A stretch of DNA of 64,000 nt from Dermatemys mawii (GCA_007922305.1 ML677341.1:69024911-69088910); one strand, 5' to 3'; positions 24,596 through 38,466 are shown, counted from the stretch's first letter. Translations and numbers: made by a program. The notes: a model not told the origin generated them from the sequence alone.

Positions 24596-26119
24596 CTGGA
24601 ACAACAAAAAAACATTCAAAATTAGAGTTAGGATAAATTAGCATTTATGAATATTAATTAGGGACAATCCTGCCTAGTGCAGTGGGGTAGACTTTTACTT
24701 GCCTGTACTATACAAGTCAATGCTACCATATAAATATATAAATAATACAAATAGAAAAGATCTAGCAGGCCATCTTCAGTGTATCTTCAACATCTGTGAT
24801 TCAGTGTATATCTATCACAGGGCAACCACATTACCAATAGATAAGTGATGTTCTTGTATTTCTTCTTTGTGGTTTCATTCCGTGTTCCAGCATGATAAGT
24901 CAAGGGAAATTCCTATAAGTTTTATTTTAGTGACAGATCACAGAACTGAGCCAGTGGAAGGGGAGGGTGAGCCAAATCACATGCTTCCTTAATCAAGTCT
25001 GTGTGCTTCATCCCCCAGCTAACCTTGATTGACTCATCTTCAAGATGCCACCCATCTTGTTCCATTGTTTCTTTAACATTTTACTCAGCTCTGCTTCAAG
25101 CCTGATCTCCTGACATGACCTCTTTCAAAGTCTGCAGTCTGAGTCATTACTTCCCTTCTCTTGTCTCTCTGAACACTCTGTGCTGCACTAGCAGAGAATA
25201 GTGAAGGAGCAGGAGGGAACTCAACTTCAGTGAGCACTTCCAGAAAATCAAAAGGAAAATGTTACAAATGCACCCTTCACTTTACTGGGCTGCAAGTTAA
25301 AAATGCCATGAGCAACATTCTCAGGCTTTGTCTTTTGCAGGAACTGGCCAAAGGGCCCTTGGATGTTCAAATTCTCATTTAGAACTAGAATAGCAGAGAA
25401 TCCTGGGAGGTTACTGTGCATTTTTATGTGCTTGTTACCAAAGAAGTCAGATTCTTCAAGAATAAGACCACTGGGTGACAACATCACTACAATATCTTCT
25501 GCTAACAAATGGAGCCATTATTCCATCAGTTGCACGAGTGCAACTCCCACTGCATTATGTGACAGTTGCATCTATGCAAATGATGAGATTAATTGTAATT
25601 GGGTCCCAGCTTTGCATTTGGCTCATTATAAAGCCTTCTTCTGAAGCATCCCGCATTGGTCATTGTCCAGTGATAGAAAAATTTACTTTTTAATTTGTCC
25701 TTCTAAAAGTGATTAGCTGCTGTCAAGGTCCCTGGGGAGGCTGTCCCTGCTAAGACCCTTTTCCAGTCCACTGAGTGCACTCTTTTCAAGTGACAGGCCC
25801 ATGCCTTCACTTCTGCTTGGGATGGGAATTTCATGAGCCAAACACGTACTGACTTGGTCTCTGAGTTACACCCCCTAGTTGCCAATCATGCTGTAACAGA
25901 TACAGAAATAGCTTATTTAAAACATAGCAGGATTTATTTTGCCAAAACGTACACAGTGCCTCGAGAAGTGGATTTCAAATAACAGAGACCTCTATGCATA
26001 TTTCCTTACCTAATCTTAACCTCTATATCTATAGCTCAGGAAGGTCTGTCTTATTCCCCATCCCTGAGATGGAAGAACAAGCCTACACTTTATACCACAT
26101 GCTCCTCCTACCTGTGAAT

Positions 26120-26545
26120 GAGTTATTCCAGCATGTCAGCTTTTTCATTGACACACCAGGGCCAGTTCTCCCAGTTCACTCCCCCTCCCCATCTCTTTTC
26201 TGGGATCTTTGGTGAATCAGATGCCATCACAGAAGGTTGATTTTTTTTTGATGGTTCAGGTTCTGTAGTTTCCACACTGGAGTGTTGCGCTTTTAAGACT
26301 TCTGAAAGCATGCTCCACACCTCACCCTTCTCAGATTTTGGAAGTCACTTCAGATTCTTAAACACTGGGTTGAGTGCTGTAGCTATCTTTAGAAATCTCA
26401 CATTGGTACTTTCTTTGCTTTTTATCAAATCTGCAGTATAAGTGTTCTTAAAACAAACATGTGTTGGATCATCATCGAAGACTGCTATACCATGAAATAT
26501 ATGGCAGAATGTGGGTAAAACAGAGCGGGAGACACACAATTCTCC
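26120..26545 (-). mobile_element. hAT transposase remnant, middle part
   Basis: Minus-strand frames carry recognisable hAT/ZBED-type transposase sequence: VRFLKIATALNPVFKNLK (the family's 'ATALDPRFK' motif), a stop (TGA at about 26347), then EVWSMLSEVLKAQHSS. Degenerate, with stops and frameshifts. It lies head-to-head with the plus-strand C-terminal part at 26590-27194. Confidence 0.7.
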
Positions 26546-26589
26546 CCCAAGGAGTCACAAATCTAATTAAGATTTGTTTTTTTAAACAA

Positions 26590-27194
26590 GCGTCATCAGC
26601 ATGTCCTCTGGAATGGTAGCTGAAGCATGATGGGGCATACGAATGTTTAGCATATCTAGCATGCAAGTACCTTGCATGCTGGCTACAAAAGTGCCACGCA
26701 AATGCCTGTTCTCAATGTCAGGTGACATTGTAAATAAGAAGCAGGGAGGGTTATGTCCCATAAATTTAAACAAACTTGTTTGTCTTAGCAATTGGCTGAA
26801 CAAGAAATAGGACTGAGCGCACATGTAGGCTTTAGAGTTTTACATTGGTTTAGTTTTTTTGAGTGAAATTATGTAACAAAAAAAATCTCCATTTGTAAGT
26901 TGCACTTTCATGATAAAGAGATTGCACTACAGTACTTATATGAAGTGAATTGAAAAATACTATTTCTTCATCATTTTTACAGTGCAAATATTTGTAATAA
27001 AAATAAAATAAAGTGAGCACAGTTCACTTTGTATTCTGTGTTGTAATTGAAATCAATATATTTGAAAATGTAGGAAAACATTCAAAATATTTATTAAAAT
27101 TTCAATTGGTATTCTATTGTTTAACAGTGTTATTAAAAGTGCCATTAATTGTGATTAATTTTTTTTGAGTTAACTGTGATTAATCGACAGCCCT
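26590..27194 (+). mobile_element. hAT C-terminal dimerisation domain remnant and 3' end
   Basis: Plus-strand reading gives VPRKCLFSMSGDIVNKKQ and LNKLVCLSNWLNKK, then a stop: the hATC dimerisation domain. It is followed by an AT-rich tail (26830-27194) ending in attaatcgacagccct, probably the terminal repeat. The same tail recurs at 42325-42679. Its strand is opposite to the transposase middle part next to it. Confidence 0.75.
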
Positions 27195-29125
27195 AGTTTT
27201 ATTGCATTAAGTGCTTTGTATTGCGTTTACCTATGGTTCTGCATATATTACTGTTGTATCTTCACTGTGTTATTAATGCTTTTATGATACTAAAACTTCC
27301 AGGATATTTAAAGTAAGAGTAGATCATACACTGATCTTTAGTTTTTATCAATTTTCCATTAATGGTGACATGCAAAGAATTTGTTAAAAATAAAGATTTT
27401 GCCCCCTCTCCACCCCCGCCCCCCGTTTTTGGTATAAGGAGGACCTGAAGGGTTTCTGCTGTTTCGTAAAGACTCCCCCCCACACTTCTTTTCTTAAAGC
27501 TCAGGATTATCAAGTCTGGTCTTCACTGGTATGGTGGAATGCTGCCTGGTTTTACTAGCTAAGCTTTTCTGGATGTATGTGTATGTCTCTAAAAGCTTAC
27601 TACATCGCAGTAGAAAGCGGGTAGGTTAGTAAGGCCATCCAGTGCCCCAAATATGGGAGTTAAAATAAGTGTTAGCAAAACCACCAAAGTACAATAGAGT
27701 TTTAAACAACTGACTAAAAAATCCCTTCCCTGCTCAACTACTAACTTTCAGTTTCTAGTCTCATGGGATTTCATAATCTCCCTACTTCACAATTACAATA
27801 GTCGTCAAGGGCAGACGAGCCCAGAATTTTTAATATAAAGGCAATCAGGAAATTTTTTTTTTAATAAATTTTTCAGGCTGCCTTTATCCATCCTAATGAA
27901 GCAATAAAACAGAAAAAGTCCAGTTTTTTCCTTTTGAAGGTCACCGTTAACATTCCTCTTGTTTCTCCATGTGATATGGATATACATAGGTCCCAATTCT
28001 CTGACCCAGCCTAAGGGTGTTCAGTGCAAGTCTAGAGGGATGCAAAAAAAGGAAAAGGTGGCTTTATGTTCTGCAAGCTTTGGTCTGGTCTGGCATGAAT
28101 TAGAGCAGGTTGAAGGCCTGTCTGCTTTCTATCCCCAGGAGCCACGGACCAGACGAGCTAAGGGCCTGTGCCCTGTGGTGAACTGGAGTTTAGCATAGAT
28201 TTGCCACGGTGAATTTTTATTGTTGGAGGATCCCTCAGTGGAGGAGGAAATGCTTCAGTGGCAAGTGAAACCAGGCTTAGGGCTGCTTTGTGCTAGTGGG
28301 CAGTGCAAAGCAGCCTTTGTTGTACTGATGAATCAGGTCCTACCTTTGTACAATATTCTCAAAGTCTGATGTTTTGAGTATTTTCATGCAGAAACATTAC
28401 TCTGTATGTGAGTGTGCTAAGGTGCAAACAGTCACCCCTGAATACTAAATATCAACAAATCTTGTAGTTTACCTCTCCTTACATTAAATTTGATTTCTTC
28501 TTCCCAGAAAAATGTGAAATTAGAAGAAGCCTTTTTTGCATGTTAAAAGAGGAACAAAAGTTACTGATTTTAAAGTATTGTGTTTCTATAACATTTATTT
28601 TATAGTTGCCAAAATATATTGTTAGAAATAAAAATAAATACAAATGCACATTTTCCCCCTACTAGTTGGATTTGCTTGAAAGAGCTACTATAATAAGCTG
28701 AAGTTAAGAATAACTTCTGCGGTTATTCAGAAATGTGATATGCAGCCCAGGATTGTATTGTTTCTAAGGGAAAAAATCTGCTTGAAAGATCAAGCTACCA
28801 TAGGAACAAACAAGTACTGTACTTTAAATAGAAAAGGAGATCTCAATCTCCTGTATGTTTATATTGTGCAGATTTGGCTTTTTTTTTTTTGATGGAGCTT
28901 ATGCTTGCATCAGAAATGTTACATCCTGAGAAAAAAAAATAAAACACAGAGAGAATATTTGAGCAGGCAGCACCCTGGTGAGAAGTATCTAGCAGGAGAA
29001 TACTATGTTAAAACAGCCAGACATGAAAGTCTATCTGTACATCCTAAAATAGCTATTATAAGTGCTTACGGCATTTAGCACTCTCCCCATGGTAAGGAAG
29101 ATACTGGAATTATCCTGACAGGTTT

Positions 29126-29417
29126 AAGATTAGCAGCCGTGTTAGTCTGTATCCGTTAATAAGATGAGGAAGACTTTGTAGCACCTTAGAGATTAACCAG
29201 TTTATTTCAGCATAAGCTTTCATGGACGAGAGCCCACTTCATCGGATGCACAGAATGGAACAAAAGTAAGATGCATCCAATGAAGTGGGCTATAGCCCAT
29301 GAAAGCTTATGCATCTTATTTCTGTTCCATTCTATGCATCCGATGAAATGGGCTATAGCCCATGAAAGCTTATGCTGAAATAAACTGATTAGTCTCTAAG
29401 GTGCTACAAAATCTTCC
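29126..29417. mobile_element. Inverted pair of Penelope-like element tails
   Basis: The first unit (about 29126-29262) reads in minus orientation (agccgtgttagtctgtatcc ... aagctttcatggacgag), the second (about 29263-29417) in plus orientation, ending gattagtctctaaggtgct. Inside the second the block atgaagtgggctatagccca is repeated as atgaaatgggctatagccca. The pair forms a long imperfect palindrome. No endonuclease or RT sequence remains. Confidence 0.8.
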
Positions 29418-30002
29418 TGAAATTATCCTGAATCGCTAGTCTCTACTTGGAAGGCAGAGAAAAACTGAATTATATCTACTGCACCTGGAACTCTACATGT
29501 TTGTGGTTAAGCCTTATTAACAAGAGACAGTACACTGCTATTACGAGCTTTTCAAAGGATTGGGAAAATTAATAATCCATATTGACTCAATCAGGGCAGT
29601 TCTAGCTGGTTCACGTTTTATTAATTCCACCCTCTTTAATTAATAACACATCTTGTTGACCAAGGCCTAATATTTTTAAATATAAATTTAATTTTCTTTC
29701 TATTCCCTATTCACATCAAATCTCAGCATTAAGAAATGAATCAATACAAATATTTAATGAAAACTAAAATTTCTTCTAAATGCCTCCAACAGCTATTTAA
29801 AATAATTAAACCTTTCTATTTTACCCCTTACAACACTGCCTGTCTTAATAGATACAGAGGCAAGTTCAGACATAGCTGAATTCTTTCTGATGTATCTAAC
29901 TGATCTATATTCATGGAAATGTTTCAAAAATACACACAATATACTCTGAGGATTTTACATATTTGTGCAATTTTTACTCAGAAGTTGACTTGGACACGCC
30001 TC

Positions 30003-33000
30003 AAGTTGGCACAACCCAGTGGTGAACCCAAGCCAGAGAATGCCATTGGGTACTTGGCCTCCTTGGCAGGGGCCAGTACACATGCAGTGGCCTTTTTGGA
30101 ACCTGTGGGCATTTCCCCTAGTGCAGGGACCGCAGTCGAGGTGCTCCTATTCAATAGCCTCTGAAGGAAGGGCTCTGCCGCCCTTTCAGGCAGAGTCCAA
30201 TCTGGTGCTGTGAGATCCGTCAGTGCAGAAGTGGAGGGAGTGCCTTCAGCCAGTGCTGGCCTCCTCCTCCTCCTCTTCTCCTGACAAGGCTGTGTCGAGA
30301 ACAGGCATGCTGCGTTTCCAGGATGACTACAAGGCTCACCAGGAGCTGCTGAATAGGGTGGCCAAAAACTTGGGCATACAAGTGGAGGTAATAAAGGAGT
30401 CCTCCCATAGTTTGGTTGATATCCTGACCGCAGCAGGCCCAACGAGAGTAGCCCAGCCTCTCAATGAAGCCATAATGGACCTGATAAATGCCCTGTGGCA
30501 AACCTCTGCTGCTCTATCTCCCAAAACTAAGAGGAAGTACTTTGTTCCGGCTCAAGGATATGAGTTCCTGTATACTCATGCCCCCACTCCCTCCTGATTC
30601 CTGATAGTGTCTGTTGCCAGTGAATGATATTGGCAGAGTTTGCAGGAGGCAACTTTCAAGGCAAAGGACTCAAGAAAGCTGGACTTGTTTGATAGAACAG
30701 ACTACTTGATTGGGAGTTTCCAGCTCAGGATCACTAACCAACAGGCATTCCTGAGCAGCTATGACTTCAATAAGTGGGACTCCTTGTTAAAGTTTAAGGA
30801 CTTGCTGCCACAAGAGGCCAGGCTGGAGTTCTCCTCACTAGTGGAGGAGGGGAAGTCCACAGTGGGGGCAAGTGACCCTGGAAGCAGTGTATTCGTCAGC
30901 CAGGTCTATGGCCTCTGCAGTGGCCATATGTAGGAGCTCACGGCTCCAGCTCTCAGGCCTCACACAGAAGGTTCAACAAACCCTCCAGGATCTTACTTCG
31001 AGGACGCTTCACTCTTTTCAGAGAAGACTGATGCAACGCTCCATAGTCTGAAAGAGTCCAGGACAACCCTTAAGTCCCTGGGTGTGTATACCCCGGCAAC
31101 TTCAAGGAAGCACTATAGGCCTCAGTAATCCTCTTGGTGCATGCCTGGCAAGACCCAGAGAGGTAAAGGAGCAGGGGCGTTAGACACTGACCACTGCCCT
31201 CTTCCTCCTCAGCATCAATGCCTGCCCCTCTCAGACTTTTAGGGGGTTCTAAGCAGACATTTTGACGGGATGCTCGAGTGCACTGTACCAGCCTCAGAGT
31301 TTCTGGATCCTGTTTCCTCTTTGTTTGCAGACCACATGTCCCACTTCCTCCGGGCATGATTGTGTATTACTACGGATCATTAGTTGCTGAGCATGGTGGA
31401 AGTGAGATATACCCACCAGTTCAGTTCTACCCCCTATCCCACGCTCCCTCCCCATCCCTCTTCAGAGACCCTCCTCACAAGCAACTTCTGACTTAGGAGG
31501 TTCAATCACTCCTATGGGAGGGAGCTACCTCAATAAGCTAAAATCTTATATGGTCTCATTGGCTTCTATTATTTCTTCCCTGGATCCAGGGGATTAGGGT
31601 GCTGCCCTCAATCTCAGAGATGCCTACTTTCACATTTCCATCTTCCAATGCCACAGACGTTTCCTCAGGTTTGTCATGAACAAGGTGTACTACCAATTTG
31701 CAGTGCTCCCATTTGGCCTGTTGTTAGCTCCATAAAATTCAAGGTGGTAATGGCAGCCTTCTTGAGGAGACAAGGGTGTATGTACAATTCTACCAATACC
31801 TGGATGAGAAGCCAGTCCAAAATTCAAGTAGTGTCCAACCTCCACTTCATTCACTCGACATTCCAGGCCTGCTCATAAACGCACAGAAGTCTACTCTCAT
31901 TTCAGTACAAATGACAGAGTTTATTGGAGTGGTGCGTCACTCCATCTACATGTGAGCCTTCCTCCCAGAAGGATGGTTTCAGATGATCACATCTCTGATA
32001 GTACACCTAAGGGACCAGCCCATTTATTACAACAGCCCATTCTTGTCTATTGGGTCACATGGCCTCTTGTATATATGTGATGCAGCTTGCAAAGTTACAC
32101 CTCAGGCCCCTCCAGACATGGCTGGCTTTGGTATACTTGCCAAACTGCCATCATCTGGATTTGGTCCTCACGATTCCTTCCCCACTTCTTGCCTCTTTCC
32201 TTTGGTGGCTGAACACACTGATGGTTTGCGTGGATGTTCCCTTCTCATAGCCCCATTCGTCAATATCCCTGGTCTCACACACATCAGCGCTAGCCAGGGA
32301 GCTCACCCAGGCCCCTCAGGACTCAAAGCCTGTGATCTCCATTATCACTACACATGAATGGCAGAGATATGCAAAAAGCATTTCATTTTGGGCTGGTGCT
32401 TATGGACAACTCTGAGGCCATGTTCTAGCTCAAAAGGCAGGGAGGGTCTTGTTCTTTCCCGCCGTGTCAGGAAGCTATTCTCTTACTGGACTTCTGTATA
32501 GCCCACTCAATTCATTTTGAGCCTTCTCATCTTTCTGGATGGCAGAATGAACCGGCATATTGCCTGAGCAGGTTTTACTCCAATCACTACAAGTGGTCAC
32601 TGCGCTTGGACACCGCAGAGGATGTTTTCCAGCGATGGGGGACTCCCCAGACATTCTTGTTTGCAACTAGGCACAACAGGAACTGTCACCAGTTTTGCTC
32701 CCTGCAAGGCCACAGCCTGGGTTTGCTCATGGTTGCCTTCTTGCTCCCACAGACAGATCACGTGTTCTATGCTTTCCCCCCATCCCAGTTGTACACAATG
32801 TTCTGCTAAAAATCAAGTGGGATCAGGCACAAGTCATTCTCATAGCCCCAGCGTGCCCTTGTAGGACTGGTTCACCACACTGTTAGGCCTTTCTGTAGCT
32901 GCTCCAATTCTGCTCCCATTAAATCCAGACCTGATCTCCCAGGACCATGGTTGTTTGGTCCACCTGAACCTCAGTTCCCTCTACCCGATGGCCTGGAAGC

Positions 33001-34400
33001 TCCATGGCTAAATCCCAGAGGGCTGGCTTGCTCAGAGCAGGTTTGCCAGGTGGTATGAAGGAGCAGGAAGCCCTCCACTAGGGCTACGTACCTCTCAAAA
33101 TGGAAGCAGTTCTCCATATGGGCTTCCTAGAGTGGAGTCTTGCCCTTGCAGTAGTCGCTGCAGGACATTCTTGGCTATTTGCTTTGCCTGAAACAGCAAG
33201 ATTTAGCAATTCCCTCAATTAACCTCCAGCTTGCAGCGATTTTGGTGTTCCACCCCCCGCTGGTAAGCTGTTCTGTTTTTTTCATATGAGATATCCATCC
33301 ATTTTCTCAAGGCTCTGGAAAGAGTATATCCCCAAATATGAGAACCCGTCCCTCCATGGGAATTAAACCTGGTCTTACCAAAATGTATGAGCTGCTGGCA
33401 ATGCGTCCTGTCATACCTTTCATGGAAGGTGACTTTCCTAATGGCCATTACTACAGCCAGACGGGTCTCGGAGATCCACACCATCACATGGGAGCTCCAT
33501 ACATGGTGCACTTTAAGGATAAGGTACAGCTGCGTCTTCACCCCAGCTTCCTCCCGAAGGTGGTTTTCCAGTTTCACAGTAATCAGATAATCTTCCTACC
33601 TGTTTTCTACCCAAAGTCACATGAGAGTAGGGTCGAACATCTTCACACTGGACATTAGATGTGCCCACGTGTTCCTTAGAGAGGTCAAAATCATTCTGCA
33701 GATCTACCCAATTCTTCATAGCGATTGCTGAAAGGATGAAAGGTCTACCTATCTCAGCTCAGAGACTGTTGTTGTGGATCATATTATTCATTCATACGTG
33801 TTATGAGCAGGCAGGTGTTCTGCCACCAGCTATCCTGACTGCCCACTCCATGAGAGCGCAGGTGTCATCATTAGCATTCCTGGCTTAGGTCCTACTCAGG
33901 ACATTTGCAGAGCAGTGACTTGGTCATCAGTGCATATGTTCTCTAGTCCTCATGCCATTATTCAGCAAGCTAGGGACAATGTCAGTTTCGTTTGAGCTGT
34001 TTTACAGTCAGCATGTCCATGAACTCCAATCCTACCTCCTTTGCCACTGCTTGGGAGTCACCTACATTGGAATGGACATGTGCAATCACTTGAAGAAAAA
34101 GCAATTACTAACCTTTCTGTAACTGTTGTTCGAAAAGTGTTGCACATGTCCATCCCACCCCTCCTACTACTATTTATTGAAATTGGCCAGAAAGAAGGAA
34201 CCAAGGAGGTGAGGGGTCAGCTGGGCCCTTTATATCAGTGCTATGAGTGTGTGGCATCAAAGATCACCAGAGCCACTCCCATGGGTACCACTGACGGAAA
34301 CATTTCTGGCAGCTGTGCTTCAGGTATGCACACACCTACATTGGAATGGACATGCGCAACACATCTCGAAGAATAACAGATACGGAAAGGTTAGTAACCG
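30003..34400 (+). mobile_element. Degenerate DIRS-type retroelement, plus copy
   Basis: Plus-strand order: gag-like frames at 30223-30933 (LNRVAKNLGIQVEVIKE; LDLFDRTDYLIGSFQLRI), RT/RNase H debris at about 31530-32500, and tyrosine recombinase at about 33330-33990. The recombinase keeps TAHSMRAQVSSLAFLA with the H-x-x-R pair, but frames are interrupted. The 3' terminal region (34041-34400) has two related blocks, each with 'acctacattggaatggacatg' (34061 and 34337), a DIRS-type terminal arrangement. The 5' end is truncated near 30.0 kb. Confidence 0.8.
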
Positions 34401-34742
34401 TTTTTCTTCTGATGAGCTTACCACTTGAAATTCACTGTGGTAGCTAGTTACCTTGGTGTCCTCAGGATCTCTTGAGAGGTGGATAGCCTTATAGTTCAGC
34501 TATCTATGTGATCTCCTCTTTAAATATAGAATATATTTTATCAAAGTAAATGTAATCATTTGATACAAACTTTTCATATCATTGTATATATTAGCAAATA
34601 AAGTTTATACCCTCAGCTTTTCTAGGATGTAATTAATTGAGCACACTGTAAAAATCTAAACATATAACTTTTAGAACATTGCAAGCTTAAGCCCCTTATT
34701 TTTGAGCACTCTGGCCCAATACACAAAAACTCTTAAACACAC

Positions 34743-37700
34743 ACAATCATAGAAATGTAGGGCTGGAAGGGACCTCAAGCTGTCATCTAGTGCAGTCTCT
34801 TGCACTGAGGCAGGACCAAGTATATCTACAGCATCCTTGGCAGGTCTTTGGCTAACCTGTTCTTAAAAACCTCCAGTGATGGGAATTCCACAACCTCCCT
34901 TAGCAGCCTATTTCAGTGCTTAAGTACACTTATAGTTAGAAAGTTTATCTTAATATTTCTCTAACCAAAATCATTCTTGAGGCAGCTTAATGCCATTACT
35001 ACTTGTCCTCTCTTCAGTGGACATGGAGAACAATTGATCACTACCTTCTTTATAACAGCCCTTAACATATTTGAAGACATTGATCTGGTCTCCCTGGGTC
35101 TTCTTTTTTACAAGAGAAAACATGCCCAGTTTCTTTTAAACCTTCTCTTAGAAGTCAAGTTTTCTAAACCTTTTATCATTTTTGTAGCTCTGTGGACTCT
35201 CTCCAATTTATCAACATATTTTCTCAAGTGTGGTACCCAAAACAGGACACAGTTCTCCACCTGTGCCAAGTAGAGCAGGACAGTTACCTCTGGTGACTTA
35301 CATACAAAACTTCTATTAATATAAACCTGAATTATATTAGCCCTTTTAGCAACTGCATGACATTGTTGACTCCTATTCAATTTGTTTTCTACTACAACCG
35401 CCAGATCCTTTTCAGCAGTAGTACTACCTAGCCACTTAATTCTCCTTTTGTAGTTGTGCATTTGATTTTTTCACCCCTAAGTGCAGTTTTTTCCATTGTC
35501 TTTGCTGATTTTCATATTGTTGATTTCAGACCAATTCTCCAATTAGTCTATTTGTTTTGAATTCTAATCCTGTCCTCCAAAGTGCTAGTAGCCCCATTCA
35601 GCTTGTGTCATCTGCAAATATAATCATACTTTCCACTCCATAATCAAAGTTGTTAATGAAAATATTGACCCAGTATGGGACTCAGAAAAGATCCCTGAAG
35701 GACCTCACTAGATCTATCTCCTACTTTGACAGCTAATTACTTTTTGAATATGGTCTTTCAACCAGTTTTGCACCCATTTTATAGTAATTTAATCTATTCT
35801 AGATTACATTTTCCTGGTTTGTTTATAAGAATGTCTTGTGGGAATCAAAAGGTTTACAAAAAAAATCAAGATATATCACATCTACAGGTCTCCCCTCCCC
35901 CAACCATTAGGCCAGTAATTCTGTCAGAAGAGGAAAGTAGGCTAGTTCAAGAGGATTTGTTCTTGACAAATCCATGTTGGCTACACTTTATAACCGTATT
36001 AGCTTCTAGGTGCTTACAAATGGATTGTTTATAATTTGTTCCAGTACCTTTCCAGGTATTGAAGTCTAGCTGACTGGTCCATAGTTCCCTGGGTTCTCTT
36101 TGTTCCCCCTTTTAAAGACATACTATGTTTGCCTTTCTCCTATGTTTGCCTTTCTCCTACATTTGCCTGGGACCTCACCCATCCTCCATGATTCTTGGAG
36201 ATAATTGCTAATGGTTCCAAGATTGCTTCAGCTAAGTCCTTAATTATGCTAGGGTGATTTTCATCAGATCCTATTGCCATCAAAACAGTTAATTTATCTG
36301 AACATTCTTTAATCTGTTCTATCCATATTTTAGCTTGTGTTACTGCCCACCTTATTGTTAATATTAATTGTGTTAAATATCTGATCACCCTTAACCTTTT
36401 TAGTAAAGACTGAAGTAAAATAGGCATTAAATACCTTAGCCATCTTGATGTGCATTATTAGTTCTCCTTCCCTGCTAAACAGACAACCTAAACTTTCCTT
36501 TATTTTTCTTTTGCTACTAATTATAGAATCTCTTCTTGGTTTTTATGTCCCTTTCTAGGTTTTATGTCATTTTGTGCTCAGTCTCTCTCATTCTGCCCCT
36601 ATATGTTTATGCTATTCTTTTGTACTCATCTTTAGCAATTTGGTCTTGTTTACACTTTTAGTAGGATTCCTTTTTGATTTTCAGGTCATTAAAGAATTCC
36701 TGATGGAGCCATATCAGCTTCTTAACTAGCCTTCTTATTTTTCCTTCACCTTAGTTTGCTGTTGCACTGTTAATATTGTCTCTTTAAGAAACTGCCAGCT
36801 CTCCTGAATTCTTTTTCCCTTAGATTTCCTTCCCATGGGATCTTACCTACCAGTTCTCTGAGTCTGCCTTTTTGAAGTCAGTTGTCCTCATTCTGCTGCT
36901 GTAACTCCTTCATTTCCTTAGAATTATGAAATCTAGCATTTCATGTTATTTTCACCCAAAATGCATTCCACCTTCAGATTAGCAACAAGTTCCTCCCTGT
37001 CAGTTAGCATCAAATCTAAAATGGCTGTTCCCCGGTTACGTCCTCCACCATCTGAAACAAAATGTTGTCCCCACTACAGTCCAAGAACTAACTTACTGGA
37101 TATTTTGTGTTTTGCTACATATTTTTCCAACAGATTCTATGTTGTCAAAGTCCCCCATTAGTACTAGGTCTTGAATTTTAGATATTTCTGATATTTGTTC
37201 TAGAAATGCATCATCCACTTCTCCTCCTCCTCCTCCTTTGGTTGTCTGAAGACCTGTACCAAGATTTAAATCCGGTTTTTCCTCTTTTATCTTCAACCCA
37301 GAGACTTTCAGCTGCTCTGCCTCTCAACTCCTTCTGAATCTCATAACAAGTGTGTATGTTCTTAATGTATAATGCAGCACTTCCTTCCTTTTTCGCCACC
37401 TGTCCTTGCTTAACAAACTATACCCCTCTATACAAATATTCCAGTCATGAGATTTATCCCACCGAAGGTCTGTGATGCCGTTAAGTCCATAACTTATAGA
37501 CTAAGACTTCCAGTTCTTCCTATTTATTACCCGTTTTCCTTGTATTTCTGTACAGACATGTAAAAAGTTGAGCAGTTTCTCCCACTGTTATCCCTATTGA
37601 TGTTCCTATGTCCCTATTATAATTTTCCTTTTCCCACCCAGCATTTAGCCCTCTGTTAAGGTCATCTTTTTTAATACCTACATGTGAGCTTTTGTTACTT

Positions 37701-37790
37701 CCCCACTTTGAACCTAGTTTAAAGCACTCCTCACGGGGTTGGTGAGTCAGTGTGTGAAGATGCAGTGTGTGCAGATGCACACGTTAGACC
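34743..37790 (-). mobile_element. CR1 LINE, 3 kb, degenerate
   Basis: The 3' end is at low coordinates (aatcatagaaatgtagggct, the antisense of the CR1 tail). Minus-strand frames give endonuclease (37296-37093, LVLMGDFDN), the start of RT (36427-36140, HPSIIKDLAEAILEPLAII) and the RT C-terminus (35461-35108, LGSTTAEKDLAVVVENKLN and YVDKLERVHRATKMIKGLE). Start-like sequence reaches about 37.78 kb. Frames are broken throughout. Confidence 0.9.
37220..37237. repeat. (CTC)n microsatellite within CR1
   Basis: About six CTC units, coding a Gly/Arg-type run in the antisense CR1 frame. Confidence 0.9.
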
Positions 37791-38466
37791 ATCTCCCTCC
37801 AGCAGTTCTCTTTCCTGGAACAGCATTCCAGGGTCAAGGAAGCCAAAGCCCCACCGTTAACACCATTTGCTCAGCCATGCATTCATTTTCAGGATTCACA
37901 GTGCCATTGGCTTCAATGGGACTACTCCCATGCTTCAAGTTAAGCTTATGTGCTTTCTTGGATCAAGCCAAATTACTCGACTGCTTGTTGAATAAGCTCA
38001 AAAAGCAAAAGGTTCAATTGTGCAATACATTGTTATTTTTGTGTAAATAGATGAGAGTTTGAGAATATTTATGATTTTTATTCTTTGTAGCGCCCACAGA
38101 TTTCAGAAAGCGTGACCAAACTTTTTGCAAAGAACTTTTATGAGGCACTACCATACCAGCCAGTTAAAGGAATTGTATGTATTACATAGCTTTGGAGAAA
38201 GCAGTATGCCAAACCTGACAGTTAGAATCAACAGCTGAGAAACAAGAACAAACTTCTTGCAGAGGAAAAATTATTCGATAGAGGAGTTAGGGGAAATGAG
38301 CTAAAAACTCAGAGAAATGCTTTATAATCCTGCAGTGATGTCATTTCATCACCTAGCCGGCTCTTTCTAAACTTTTTCAATATATCCAGAATTTACTATT
38401 ACTAACTTTATACTGAAACGATTTATAAAAGGAAATTGCCAAATGAAACAGCTTCCGTAAACTGAC

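Larger units (their letters stand above)
24596..38466 (-). other. ANKS1B intron of 13.9 kb, repeat-rich
   Basis: Largest intron in the window. In coordinate order it holds plain sequence (24.6-26.1 kb), an inverted hAT copy (about 26.1-27.2 kb), plain AT-rich sequence (27.2-29.1 kb), inverted Penelope tails (29.1-29.4 kb), a plus-strand DIRS element (30.0-34.4 kb), a minus-strand CR1 (34.7-37.8 kb), and a short palindromic-repeat fragment near 37.84-37.97 kb. No further exon was recognised. Confidence 0.8.
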
